Of a DNA stretch of 64,000 nucleotides, positions 48,757-56,151 are shown piece after piece. Source of the stretch: JAJRXR01 sp041402005 (GTDB lineage Bacteria; Planctomycetota; Phycisphaerae; Phycisphaerales; UBA1924). The first letter of the stretch is position 1; the number at the start of each line of letters is the position of its first letter. The notes beneath the pieces were generated by a model. The model was not told where the DNA came from, made no database searches, and was given only the letters and a program-made list of their open reading frames with translations. The translations under genes and the position numbers were made by a program. Where the stretch lies: positions 288,435-352,434 of the forward strand of contig JAWKTB010000006.1 in the NCBI GenBank assembly GCA_041402005.1, given 5' to 3'.

Positions 48757-50604
48757 CTAGGTCTGGAGAACGCCCGTCTTGAATTGGCATGCGTAATCCC
48801 ACCCTCTCGTCGCTTCAAGGGCGGCGGTGAGTTCTTCTCGGGTGCGGTGGGGTTCGATGATGCGGTCGATCCAGCCGCGGCTGGCGGCGTGGCGGATGTC
48901 CTGCTGCTCGTTGTAGCTCTCGCGGACGGCGGCGAGGATTCTTTCGTGTGTGTCTTTGTCGATCTGCTCGCCCTTGCGCTCGCGGGAGCGTTCTTCGATC
49001 ATCGCGAGGACGCCGGTGGCTTGGGCAGCGCCCATGACGGCGCACTTGGAGCCGGGCCAAGCGAGTGAGAGGAACTGGTCGAAGGCGCGGCCGCACATGG
49101 CGTAGTTTCCGGCGCCGTAGGAGCCGCCCATGATGACGACGATCTTGGGGACGACGGAGTTGGACATGGCGTTGACCATTTTGGCGCCGGCGCGGATGAT
49201 GCCGGCTTGTTCGGAGTCGCGCCCGACCATGAAGCCGGTGGTGTCGTGGAAGAAGATGAGGGGGATCTTGCGTTGGTTGGCGTCCATGATGAAGCGTGCG
49301 GCCTTGTCGGCGGCCTGCTGGTAGATGACGCGGGGCATGTTGGTGGATTTGGAGGGGCCGGATTTGCCGCCGGGGGTTGATTGCTCGGTGAGCTTGCCCT
49401 GGTTGGCGAGGATGGCGACGGGGTGGGAGTTGATGCGGGCGTAGGCGCAGACGATGGAGGCGCCGTAGTCGGGTTTGTACTCGTCGAGGTCGGGGGCGAG
49501 GGATTCGCGAATCCGAGGCTTCGAGGACTCAGCCTCGGCGTCTCGCGCCGGTTGGAAACCGGCCCCACCGGTGCGATCGACGCGTGAATCGACGATGCAG
49601 GCGAGGATGTCCTTGACGTCGTACTGCTGGCCTGGCTTGTCGGTGAAGAGGGTGTAGATGTCGTTGGGGTCGCGGTGGGGGGTGGAGGAAGCGACGGAGC
49701 GACGGGGCGACGGAGCGACGGAGGGGGACTCGGGCCGGTTGGAAACCGGCCCCACCGGGGAAGGTCCCACGACTCGAAGGCTCGTCGTGGGCGTGATCTG
49801 GCTTCGTCGTCCGTCGCTTTGTCGCTCCGTCGCTTCGAGCCCGTACTTGCCCGCGAGGTTGCGGAGGCGGGTGATCGCGGCGTCGTCGTCGGGTTCTTTG
49901 AAGTCGATGGTGCCGGAGATGGCGGCGTGCATGGAGGCGCCGCCGAGCTCTTCGTCGGTGACGTCCTGGCCGATGGCGGCCTTGACCAGGGCCGGGCCGG
50001 CGAGGTAGAGGCCCGAGCCTTCGGTCATAATGAGCGTGTCGCACAGGACGGGGAGGTATCCGCCGCCGGCGACGCAGTAGCCCATGATGGCGGCGGTCTG
50101 GGGGATGCCCTCGGCGCTGATCTTCGCGTTGAGAAAGAAAATCCGGCCGAAGTCGTCGGTGTCGGGGAAGACGTCTTCCTGGAGTGGGAGGAAGACGCCG
50201 GCGGAGTCGACGAGGTAGATGAGCGGGAGGCGGGCGGCGCGGGCGATCATCTGGGCGCGGATGATCTTCTTGCAGGTCATGGGGAAAAAGGCGCCGGCCT
50301 TTACGGTGGCGTCGTTGGCGATGATCATGTGGGGGCGGCCCTGGACGGGGGCGATGCCGGTGACGACGCCGGCGGCGGGGGCGCCGGCGTGCTCGGCGTA
50401 CATGCCGTGGGCGGCCCAGAGGGCGAGCTCTTGGAAGAAGGCGCCCTCGTCGATGAGCTTGGCGACGCGTTCGCGGGCGGTGAGGCGGTTCTTGGCGTGT
50501 TGGCGCTCGATGGCCTTGGGGCCGCCGCCTTCGCGGATCTTGGCCTCGGTGGCGAGGAACTCGGCGGTGAGGGATTGGAGCGTGGGGGTGGCGGTTTCGC
50601 CCAT
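48757..50604 (-). CDS. Acyl-CoA carboxylase beta subunit (methylcrotonyl-CoA carboxylase type)
   Basis: A 615-residue carboxyltransferase with two crotonase-like domains ('KNRLTARERVAKLIDEG', 'FFLNAKISAEGIPQTAAIMG', 'GGGYLPVLCDTLIMTEGSG', 'AGKYGLEATE', 'QQAADKAARFIMDANQRKIP'). It transfers the carboxyl from carboxybiotin to the acyl-CoA. The closest subfamily by wording is 3-methylcrotonyl-CoA carboxylase beta, which matches HMG-CoA lyase in leucine breakdown. Residues ~258-308 and ~342-371 are insertions relative to the family, each built from palindromic repeats. No biotin carboxylase alpha subunit is seen here. Confidence 0.9.
   Translation of the reverse strand: MGETATPTLQSLTAEFLATEAKIREGGGPKAIERQHAKNRLTARERVAKLIDEGAFFQELALWAAHGMYAEHAGAPAAGVVTGIAPVQGRPHMIIANDATVKAGAFFPMTCKKIIRAQMIARAARLPLIYLVDSAGVFLPLQEDVFPDTDDFGRIFFLNAKISAEGIPQTAAIMGYCVAGGGYLPVLCDTLIMTEGSGLYLAGPALVKAAIGQDVTDEELGGASMHAAISGTIDFKEPDDDAAITRLRNLAGKYGLEATERQSDGRRSQITPTTSLRVVGPSPVGPVSNRPESPSVAPSPRRSVASSTPHRDPNDIYTLFTDKPGQQYDVKDILACIVDSRVDRTGGAGFQPARDAEAESSKPRIRESLAPDLDEYKPDYGASIVCAYARINSHPVAILANQGKLTEQSTPGGKSGPSKSTNMPRVIYQQAADKAARFIMDANQRKIPLIFFHDTTGFMVGRDSEQAGIIRAGAKMVNAMSNSVVPKIVVIMGGSYGAGNYAMCGRAFDQFLSLAWPGSKCAVMGAAQATGVLAMIEERSRERKGEQIDKDTHERILAAVRESYNEQQDIRHAASRGWIDRIIEPHRTREELTAALEATRGWDYACQFKTGVLQT
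49501..49571. repeat. Repeat insertion 2 in the carboxylase gene
   Basis: Contains GGATTCGCGAATCC (49501-49514), CCGAGGCT/AGCCTCGG (49513-49538) and the exact 25-base unit at 49547-49571. It encodes about residues 342-371 and reads 'GGAGFQPARDAEAESSKP'. Confidence 0.75.
49547..49571. repeat. Exact 25-base palindromic repeat, copy 2 (inside coding)
   Basis: Same 25 bases as 49734-49758 and, reversed, as 35847-35871. On the minus strand the gene reads it as 'TGGAGFQPA', a different frame from copy 3. Confidence 0.9.
49689..49835. repeat. Composite inverted-repeat insertion 1 in the carboxylase gene
   Basis: Outer arms of 26 bases (49689-49714 and 49810-49835) match in 23 positions and are built from GCGACGGA units. 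Between them lie the 25-base unit (49734-49758), and CCCACGAC/GTCGTGGG (49766-49791). The whole can fold into one large stem. It encodes about residues 258-308 of the beta subunit. Confidence 0.75.
49734..49758. repeat. Exact 25-base palindromic repeat, copy 3 (inside coding)
   Basis: Same 25 bases as 49547-49571. Here the gene reads it as 'PVGPVSNRP', in another frame. The hairpin core is GGCCGGTT, GGA, AACCGGCC (49733-49751). Confidence 0.9.
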
Positions 50605-50806
50605 GCGTGTGGCGTCCTGTATCGCGACGGGTCGGTTGGGATCAGGGTATGTCGGGGTGGGCGGGGAGGCGGGGGCGTGCGGTTCCTGATCCCGGGGCGT
50701 TGAGACGCCCGATCAAGTCACAATCGAGACGCGGTCGCACTTGCCGCCGCCGGGGTCGGGGGTTTCATTCGGTCGCCGCCCTTCGATCGGGCGGCCGGAG
50801 GGCGCC

Positions 50807-51358
50807 ATGAACGTGATGCCGCCGATGCAACCGTGGGAGGCGATGCACCCGATCGTGGTGCACTTCCCGATCGTGCTGTTGCTGCTTGCGTGGGTTCCGA
50901 TCGTGATCGGGGTGTTCGACAGGCCGCGGCGGCTGGCGTGGATGCTCGGGGGGCTGCTGATGCTCGTCGGGGGGACGGGGGCGGCGTTCGTGGCGGTGCT
51001 GTCGGGCGAGGCGACCAAAGAGACTGTCGGCGCCATGAGTCAGGTCGTCGAGCACGCGATCCACGAGCACGAGGAGATGGGCGAGCTGGCGCGGACGATG
51101 TTCATCGTCGTGACGGCGTTGTTCGTGGTGACGCTCGGGCTTGGCGCGGGGCTGAAGAAGGGGACGGCGCGCCGGGTCGCGGTCTCGATCGCGGGGGTGG
51201 TGTTCCTCGGGTTCTATGTCTTCGCGGCGACGCGGCTGGCGTGGGCGGGGGACATGGGCGGGGAGCTGGTGCACGTGTACGGCGTGCGGGCGAAGATGAA
51301 GATGTCGTCGCCGCCTGCGGAGGCCCCGTCACAAGGCGGCGCGGAGCAACACGACTAG
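50807..51358 (+). CDS. DUF2231 membrane protein
   Basis: A 183-residue protein with four hydrophobic segments. 'MHPIVVHFPIVLLLLAWVP' is the DUF2231 signature, and the C-terminal 'GGELVHVYGV' is its second conserved piece. DUF2231 proteins are small membrane proteins, sometimes linked to haem or redox modules; the role is unknown. The start is ATG 50807 with GGAGG close upstream. It ends four bases inside the end of the convergent zinc-ribbon gene. Confidence 0.85.
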   Translation: MNVMPPMQPWEAMHPIVVHFPIVLLLLAWVPIVIGVFDRPRRLAWMLGGLLMLVGGTGAAFVAVLSGEATKETVGAMSQVVEHAIHEHEEMGELARTMFIVVTALFVVTLGLGAGLKKGTARRVAVSIAGVVFLGFYVFAATRLAWAGDMGGELVHVYGVRAKMKMSSPPAEAPSQGGAEQHD

Positions 51359-52089
51359 CGGGCGCGGGGTCGAGACTGATCGGGGACAAGCATCCGCTGG
51401 AGCGCGCCCGCGAGCCAACGACGGCGGGCGCGCGAGAGCGTCGTGCCGATCTTGACGGTTCGGTCCGCGGCGTCGATGACGATCTGGCGGTCGGGCTTGC
51501 CGTTGGTGGAGGAGTCGGCGGTCTCGATCGAGACACTTTTGACGCGTGTCGAGTCGAAGCGGCGCGTCCAGCCGACGGGCCCGAGGCCCGTGAAGGCGCG
51601 TCCGTCGCCCGAGCGGAGGGCGATCTCGACCTTGCCGAAGAGGGCCATGAGCGCGACGACGAACGTGCCCAGGCCGACGAGGATGAAGGGGATGAGGAAG
51701 AGGAGGAGGAACCAGGCCTCGTCGCGCCGCATGGTGTGGGGCGTGCCGTGCTCGCCTTGGGTGATGGGGACCTTGGCGCCGAAGAAGGAGGCGATGACGT
51801 TGGCGAGGAAGACGAGGACGATGGAGTTCCAGAAGCCCGAGAAGAGGATGAAGAAGATGGCCGTGCCGGTGGAGCGCATGGTGGCGCCCAGGCGCGTCTC
51901 GTTCCCGTCGTCACGGAGCCAGGCGCCGGCGGGAACGCTCTCGCTGGCGGCTTCGTCGAGGTCTTCTCGCTCGGCGAGCTCCGAGAGCTTGTGGACGGTG
52001 TCGCAGGCGCGGCAGTAGGCGACATTCTCGCCGACGTTGATGTCGTCGGGCGGGATGTCCGCGTGGCATTTCGGGCAGACGGTGTCCAT
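51355..52089 (-). CDS. Zinc-ribbon membrane protein
   Basis: A 244-residue protein. An N-terminal zinc ribbon ('MDTVCPKCHADIPPDDINVG', then 'YCRACDTVHKL') with two Cys pairs, two transmembrane segments in the middle ('STGTAIFFILFSGFWNSIVL' and 'WFLLLFLIPFILVGLGTF'), and a C-terminal PH-like beta part. The role is unknown. It ends overlapping the DUF2231 gene end by four bases. Start ATG 52089 has no strong Shine-Dalgarno sequence. Confidence 0.75.
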   Translation of the reverse strand: MDTVCPKCHADIPPDDINVGENVAYCRACDTVHKLSELAEREDLDEAASESVPAGAWLRDDGNETRLGATMRSTGTAIFFILFSGFWNSIVLVFLANVIASFFGAKVPITQGEHGTPHTMRRDEAWFLLLFLIPFILVGLGTFVVALMALFGKVEIALRSGDGRAFTGLGPVGWTRRFDSTRVKSVSIETADSSTNGKPDRQIVIDAADRTVKIGTTLSRARRRWLAGALQRMLVPDQSRPRAR

Positions 52090-52140
52090 CGGCGTCAGTA
52101 TGGCCCGGGAGCACGTCCGCCGCGAGCGGGAACGCGGTTC

Positions 52141-52491
52141 CTATCGGCGTCGACGCATGAGGTAGGTCTCGCCCTCCTCGACGCTCTGGGCGGAGACGAA
52201 GACCCAGCCGGCGTTCCCGAGGGTGTTGAGGTGCTTGAGCTTGACGTCGAGGCGGACGCGCCCGCGTCCGTTGTCGGAGGCGCGGGACGTGCCCTTGACG
52301 TCAGGGGGCTCGAGGCGGACGGCCTTGGTCTCGGTGACGAAGAGGGCGTTCTCGCCGACGATGGTGAGTTCGCCGTACTCGAAGCGGTCCGGCTCGCTCG
52401 GGGCGGCGGCCAGGCCCAGGGCGATGAGGATGGCGACCGCGGCGGGCAGGGCGAGCCAGCGGCGGGAAAGGGCGGGTTTCGCGGTGTTCAT
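52141..52491 (-). CDS. Small membrane-anchored or exported protein
   Basis: A 116-residue protein. An N-terminal signal anchor ('ALSRRWLALPAAVAILIALG') is followed by a short beta-rich region ('RFEYGELTIVGENALFVTET', 'LGNAGWVFVSAQSVEEGE') ending in Arg residues. No family is recognised. ATG 52491 is well supported: AGGAGG lies eight bases upstream. It is divergent from recA with about 393 bases between. Confidence 0.7.
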   Translation of the reverse strand: MNTAKPALSRRWLALPAAVAILIALGLAAAPSEPDRFEYGELTIVGENALFVTETKAVRLEPPDVKGTSRASDNGRGRVRLDVKLKHLNTLGNAGWVFVSAQSVEEGETYLMRRRR

Positions 52492-52589
52492 GGGGGATCC
52501 TCCGGCTTGCCCGGGACCGCCACCTCGGACAGATTGCTGACAATTTGCTGGCCAGGTGAGAATTTTGTTACCCGACCGTGTCCCTAGCG

Positions 52590-52619
52590 TTGACAAGCAG
52601 GTTCGGGATCTGATACAGT
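52590..52619 (+). promoter_or_regulatory. Sigma-70-type promoter for recA
   Basis: TTGACA (52590-52595), 16 bases, GATACA (52612-52617), or 18 bases to TACAGT (52614-52619). A start point near 52626 gives a leader of about 260 bases. No canonical LexA palindrome is evident nearby; the LexA type of this phylum is not assumed. Confidence 0.6.
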
Positions 52620-52732
52620 CCGAAAACCGGGCCCGCGAGCGGCGCCGCCCCCGGTCGGATCGGTCGGTCAGGACGGCCGTCGAACGAACCCTGCGCCGAG
52701 ACCCGTGCGCCCGCAAGGCTGCGGGGGGGAGT

Positions 52733-52824
52733 CCAGATGGCCAGATAGCAGAGAGGCAGATCGCAGATTCGGAGGAACCGATCGATCGGGTTTCTGATCT
52801 GCCACCTGGCCATATGCCATCTGG
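52733..52824 (+). promoter_or_regulatory. Long imperfect stem-loop in the recA leader
   Basis: CCAGATGGCCAG (52733-52744) and GGCAGATC (52755-52762) pair with GATCTGCC (52796-52803) and CTGGCCAT plus ATCTGG (52806-52824, split by five bases). The structure covers about 92 bases of the untranslated leader. Region 52492-52884 holds no other gene. Confidence 0.6.
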
Positions 52825-52884
52825 AAATCTGACCTCTCCTCCAACAGCGCCCGAGGCCCCGCACGGCAGAAAGGACGGTTCGAT

Positions 52885-54078
52885 ATGGCACGCGCCACCG
52901 GTTCCGGTTCGAGCAACGGGTCTGTCGCCACCAAGGAAGCTCCTCAGAAGGAAGGCTCGTCGAGCGCGACGAAGGAAGCCCCGAAGCCCTCGGCGCCCGT
53001 CGAGGTCGCCGCCCCGGAGAAGGCGCCCGCGAAGGTGGCGCCCAAGCCCGAGATCGACCCCCAGAAGCAGCAGGCCCTCGAGCGCACGCTGTCGCAGATC
53101 GACAAGGCGTTCGGCAAGGGCTCGATCATGCGCCTCGACGAGGAGGCGTACCTCCACATCCCCGGCATCTCGACCGGCGCGCTCAGCCTCGACCTGGCTC
53201 TGGGAGGCAAGGGGATCCCGCGCGGGCGCATCGTCGAGGTGTTCGGGCCTGAGTCCTCGGGCAAGACGACGCTGGCGCTGACGGTGATCGCGAACGCGCA
53301 GAAGCGTGGGGGCGTGGCGGCGTTCATCGACGCCGAGCACGCGCTGGACCCGACGTGGGCCCGCAAGATCGGGGTCAACATCGACGACATGCTGGTGAGC
53401 CAGCCGGACACGGGCGAGCAGGCGCTGGAGATCTGCGAGCTGCTGGTGCGGTCCAATGCGGTGGACGTGATCGTGGTGGACTCGGTCGCGGCCCTGATCC
53501 CGAAGGCGGAGATCGAGGGCGAGATGGGCGACACGCACGTCGGCCTCCAGGCCCGCCTCATGTCCCAGGCGATGCGCAAGCTCACGGGCGTGATCGCCCG
53601 GAGCAACTGCACCGTGATCTTCATCAATCAGATCCGCGAGAAGATCGGCGTGATGTTCGGCTCGCCCGAGACGACGCCCGGCGGGCGGGCGCTCAAGTTC
53701 TACTCGTCGGTCCGGGTGGACATCCGGCGCACCGGGACGCTCAAGGACGGGGAGACGCCGGTGGGCAACCACGTGCGGGCGCGGGTCGTCAAGAACAAGG
53801 TGGCGCCGCCCTTCCGCCAGGCGGAGTTCGACATCATGTTCGACGAGGGCATCAGCGCGACGGGCGACCTCATCGACATGGCGGTCGAGGACAAGGTGTG
53901 CGAGAAGTCCGGGGCGTGGTATTCGTACGGCGAGCTGCGCCTGGGCCAGGGGCGCGAGCGGGCCAAGGAGTTCCTGCGCGACAACCCGGAGCTGTTCGAG
54001 GAGATCCGGGAGAAGATCCTGGACAAGCGGTTGCCCCAGCGCAAGAAGGCGCCCGCGCCCGAGAGCGCCGGGGCCTGA
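52885..54078 (+). CDS. recA: Recombinase RecA with N-terminal extension
   Basis: A 397-residue RecA. The ATPase core is intact: Walker A 'GPESSGKTT' (121-129), 'DAEHALDPTWARKIGVNID', 'VDSVAALIPKAEIEGEMGD', 'MSQAMRKLTGVIARSNC' and 'FINQIREKIGVMFGSPET'. It forms filaments on single-stranded DNA for repair and SOS signalling. The first ~55 residues are Ala/Pro/Lys/Ser-rich and not part of usual RecA; Walker A is shifted by about that amount against E. coli numbering. ATG 52885 is supported by GGACGG upstream. No recX is seen. Confidence 0.96.
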   Translation: MARATGSGSSNGSVATKEAPQKEGSSSATKEAPKPSAPVEVAAPEKAPAKVAPKPEIDPQKQQALERTLSQIDKAFGKGSIMRLDEEAYLHIPGISTGALSLDLALGGKGIPRGRIVEVFGPESSGKTTLALTVIANAQKRGGVAAFIDAEHALDPTWARKIGVNIDDMLVSQPDTGEQALEICELLVRSNAVDVIVVDSVAALIPKAEIEGEMGDTHVGLQARLMSQAMRKLTGVIARSNCTVIFINQIREKIGVMFGSPETTPGGRALKFYSSVRVDIRRTGTLKDGETPVGNHVRARVVKNKVAPPFRQAEFDIMFDEGISATGDLIDMAVEDKVCEKSGAWYSYGELRLGQGRERAKEFLRDNPELFEEIREKILDKRLPQRKKAPAPESAGA

Positions 54079-54112
54079 GGTCGGGTGTGCGCCCGAGCGC
54101 CGGTTGTGATCC

Positions 54113-54145
54113 AAAGCCCAGGGACTCGAGTCCCTGGGCTTTTCT
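54113..54145 (+). terminator. Terminator after recA
   Basis: A 30-base perfect palindrome (54113-54142) with a GCCCAGGGACTC arm, ending in TTTTC. It lies 35 bases past the recA stop. Confidence 0.85.
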
Positions 54146-54224
54146 TCATGGGCTCGGGAAGACCGAGGGGCGATCCCGCGTTGCCCGCGCCGGGGGCTGG
54201 GCATACCCTTGCGACCGACATCTC

Positions 54225-54310
54225 GCGGATGTGGCGGAATTGGCAGACGCGCTAGGTTCAGGTCCTAGTGGGGGTAAAACCCCGTGGAGGTTCGACTCCT
54301 CTCATCCGCA
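54225..54310 (+). tRNA. tRNA-Leu (anticodon CAG)
   Basis: An 86-base tRNA. The acceptor stem GCGGATG/CATCCGC closes 54225-54309 with A54310 as discriminator. The anticodon stem CTAGG/CCTAG frames the loop TTCAGGT, with CAG at 54259-54261. The long variable arm GTGGGGGTAAAACCCC is typical of class II leucine tRNAs, and the T-loop TTCGACT is present. The 3' CCA is not encoded. Confidence 0.97.
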
Positions 54311-54318
54311 TTGACGAG

Positions 54319-54352
54319 CGGGCGGGTCACGAGACCCGCCCGTTGCGTTTTT
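54319..54352 (+). terminator. Terminator after tRNA-Leu
   Basis: CGGGCGGGTC (54319-54328) pairs with GACCCGCCCG (54333-54342) across a four-base loop, then TTGCGTTTTT. Confidence 0.85.
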
Positions 54353-54384
54353 GGCGTGGGGGCATCCGCGTATGGAGTGGGCGG

Positions 54385-54390
54385 TATGCT
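54385..54390 (+). promoter_or_regulatory. TATGCT -10 element of leaderless carboxypeptidase gene
   Basis: TATGCT ends exactly six bases before ATG 54397; no Shine-Dalgarno sequence is visible. Confidence 0.6.
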
Positions 54391-54396
54391 CGGCGC

Positions 54397-56091
54397 ATGA
54401 GCACACTCACGACGCTGACACGACGATTCCTGGCTGTCGGGCTGATGCTGGCGCTGACGGGCCAAGCGGTGGCCCAGGACGAGAAGACGCCCGAGCCCGC
54501 CAAGGCGCCCGCGTTCGTGCGCTACCCCGACAAGCCGGCGGTCAGCGTGCATCGACTCCAGGTCGGCGATCAGGTCGTGGACTACATGGCGATCGCGGAC
54601 ACGATGGTCCTCGTCGGGGACAAGGACGAGGAGAAGGCGCGGGTCTTCTACGTCGCATACCGGAAGTTCGACCCGACGACGCCCGACGCGGCCAAGGGGC
54701 GGCGGCTGCTGGGCGACGAGGCGTACGACAAGATCGTGGGGACGTACGACGGGCCCTTGGAGACAGCGGCCGGTCTCGCCCGCGCCCTGATCGACAAGGG
54801 GGAGGACCCCCTGGCGATCTTCAAGGCGCCGGACGCGGGGGAACGCCCGATCACGTTCAGCTTCAACGGCGGCCCGGGCTCGAGCAGCGTCTGGCTGCAC
54901 CTCGGCCTGTTTGGGCCCAAGCGGGTGAAGTACGCGGACGACGTGGGCAACCCGGGCCCCCCGCCGTATGAACTGCAGGACAACGCGTTCTCGCTCCTGG
55001 ATCGGTCGGACTTCGTCTTCATCGACCCGGTCTCGACGGGGTACTCGCGGGCGACCGAGAAGGACGACGCGAGGCAGTACCACGGGGTCGAGCCCGACAT
55101 CCGCTCGGTCGCGGAGTTCATCAGGCGGTACGTGTCGAGGACCGGGCGTTGGCGGAGCCCCAAGTTCATCGCGGGCGAGAGCTACGGCACGACCCGGGCG
55201 GCGGGATTGGCCCAGGAGCTGCACGACACGCACGGCATGAACCTCAACGGCGTCATCCTGATCTCGGCCCTCCTGCACTACTCGACGGTCGAGTTCGACA
55301 CGAGCAACGACCTGCCCTACATCTGCTTCCTGCCCAGCTACGCGGCGACGGCGCACTACCACCACGCGCTCGGGGACCGGTATCAGAACATGGCGATCGG
55401 GGAGTTCGTCGCGGAAGTCAGGGAGTTCGCCCGGGGCGAGTACGCCTCGGCCCTGATGATGGGCGATTCGCTCGAGCCGGACCGACGGGCCCAGCTCATC
55501 TCGCGCGTCGCGGCGTACACGGGCCTGAGCCCCGACTACGTGGACCGGGCGAACCTGAGGCCGGTGATCTACCTGTTCACCAAGGAGCTGCTGCGAGATC
55601 GGAGGCAGACGGTCGGGCGCCTGGACTCGCGGTTCACGGGGATCGATCGCGACGCGGTGGGGGCGGGGTATGAGTATGACCCGTCGTACGCGGCGATCCA
55701 GGGGATCTACACCGCGTGCCTGAACTCGTACGTGCGCGAGGAGCTGGGGTACCAGTCCGATCTGCCCTACGAGATCCTGACGAACGTGGGGCCGTGGGAC
55801 TATGGGCGGGGTGGGAACAATCAGTACCTGGACATTGCCGAGCGGCTTCGGTCGGTGATGCACGAGCAGCCGTACATGAAGGTGTTCGTGGCGGCGGGGT
55901 ACTACGACCTGGCGACGCCGTTGTTCGGGATCGAGGAGACGATCCAGCACATGGGCCTTGCGGCGGACGTGCGTGGGAACATCCAGGTGCACGAGTACGA
56001 GGCGGGTCACATGATGTACATCCACCGTCCGTCGCTGGAGAAGCTTCGGGGCGATCTGGACGCGTTCTACGACGCCGCGATGGCGCCGTGA
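54397..56091 (+). CDS. Serine carboxypeptidase-like peptidase (S10 family)
   Basis: A 564-residue exported hydrolase. The signal peptide ends near 'AVAQ'. The S10 catalytic triad is visible: Ser262 in 'AGESYGTTRAAG', Asp in 'AAGYYDLATP', His in 'YEAGHMMYIH'. 'SFNGGPGSSSVWLHLGLFGP' (about 155-175) holds the oxyanion region. Such enzymes trim C-terminal residues from peptides, here presumably in the periplasm or outside. ATG 54397 follows TATGCT by six bases. It lies just past the tRNA-Leu terminator. Confidence 0.93.
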   Translation: MSTLTTLTRRFLAVGLMLALTGQAVAQDEKTPEPAKAPAFVRYPDKPAVSVHRLQVGDQVVDYMAIADTMVLVGDKDEEKARVFYVAYRKFDPTTPDAAKGRRLLGDEAYDKIVGTYDGPLETAAGLARALIDKGEDPLAIFKAPDAGERPITFSFNGGPGSSSVWLHLGLFGPKRVKYADDVGNPGPPPYELQDNAFSLLDRSDFVFIDPVSTGYSRATEKDDARQYHGVEPDIRSVAEFIRRYVSRTGRWRSPKFIAGESYGTTRAAGLAQELHDTHGMNLNGVILISALLHYSTVEFDTSNDLPYICFLPSYAATAHYHHALGDRYQNMAIGEFVAEVREFARGEYASALMMGDSLEPDRRAQLISRVAAYTGLSPDYVDRANLRPVIYLFTKELLRDRRQTVGRLDSRFTGIDRDAVGAGYEYDPSYAAIQGIYTACLNSYVREELGYQSDLPYEILTNVGPWDYGRGGNNQYLDIAERLRSVMHEQPYMKVFVAAGYYDLATPLFGIEETIQHMGLAADVRGNIQVHEYEAGHMMYIHRPSLEKLRGDLDAFYDAAMAP

Positions 56092-56139
56092 CGGGGCGTG
56101 CACGAGCTGTCGCTTGACGGGTGGCGGCGCGGGGGGCGG

Positions 56140-56145
56140 TAGTCT
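56140..56145 (+). promoter_or_regulatory. TAGTCT -10 element of leaderless RNase HII-like gene
   Basis: TAGTCT ends six bases before GTG 56152. A TTGACG at 56114-56119 gives a 20-base spacing, longer than usual. Confidence 0.5.
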
Positions 56146-56151
56146 GCCCGC

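Noticed and set aside
52492..52884. A LexA/SOS box in the recA leader
   Set aside because: No convincing palindromic LexA-type site was found by eye; the binding motif of this phylum is not known to me well enough to call one.
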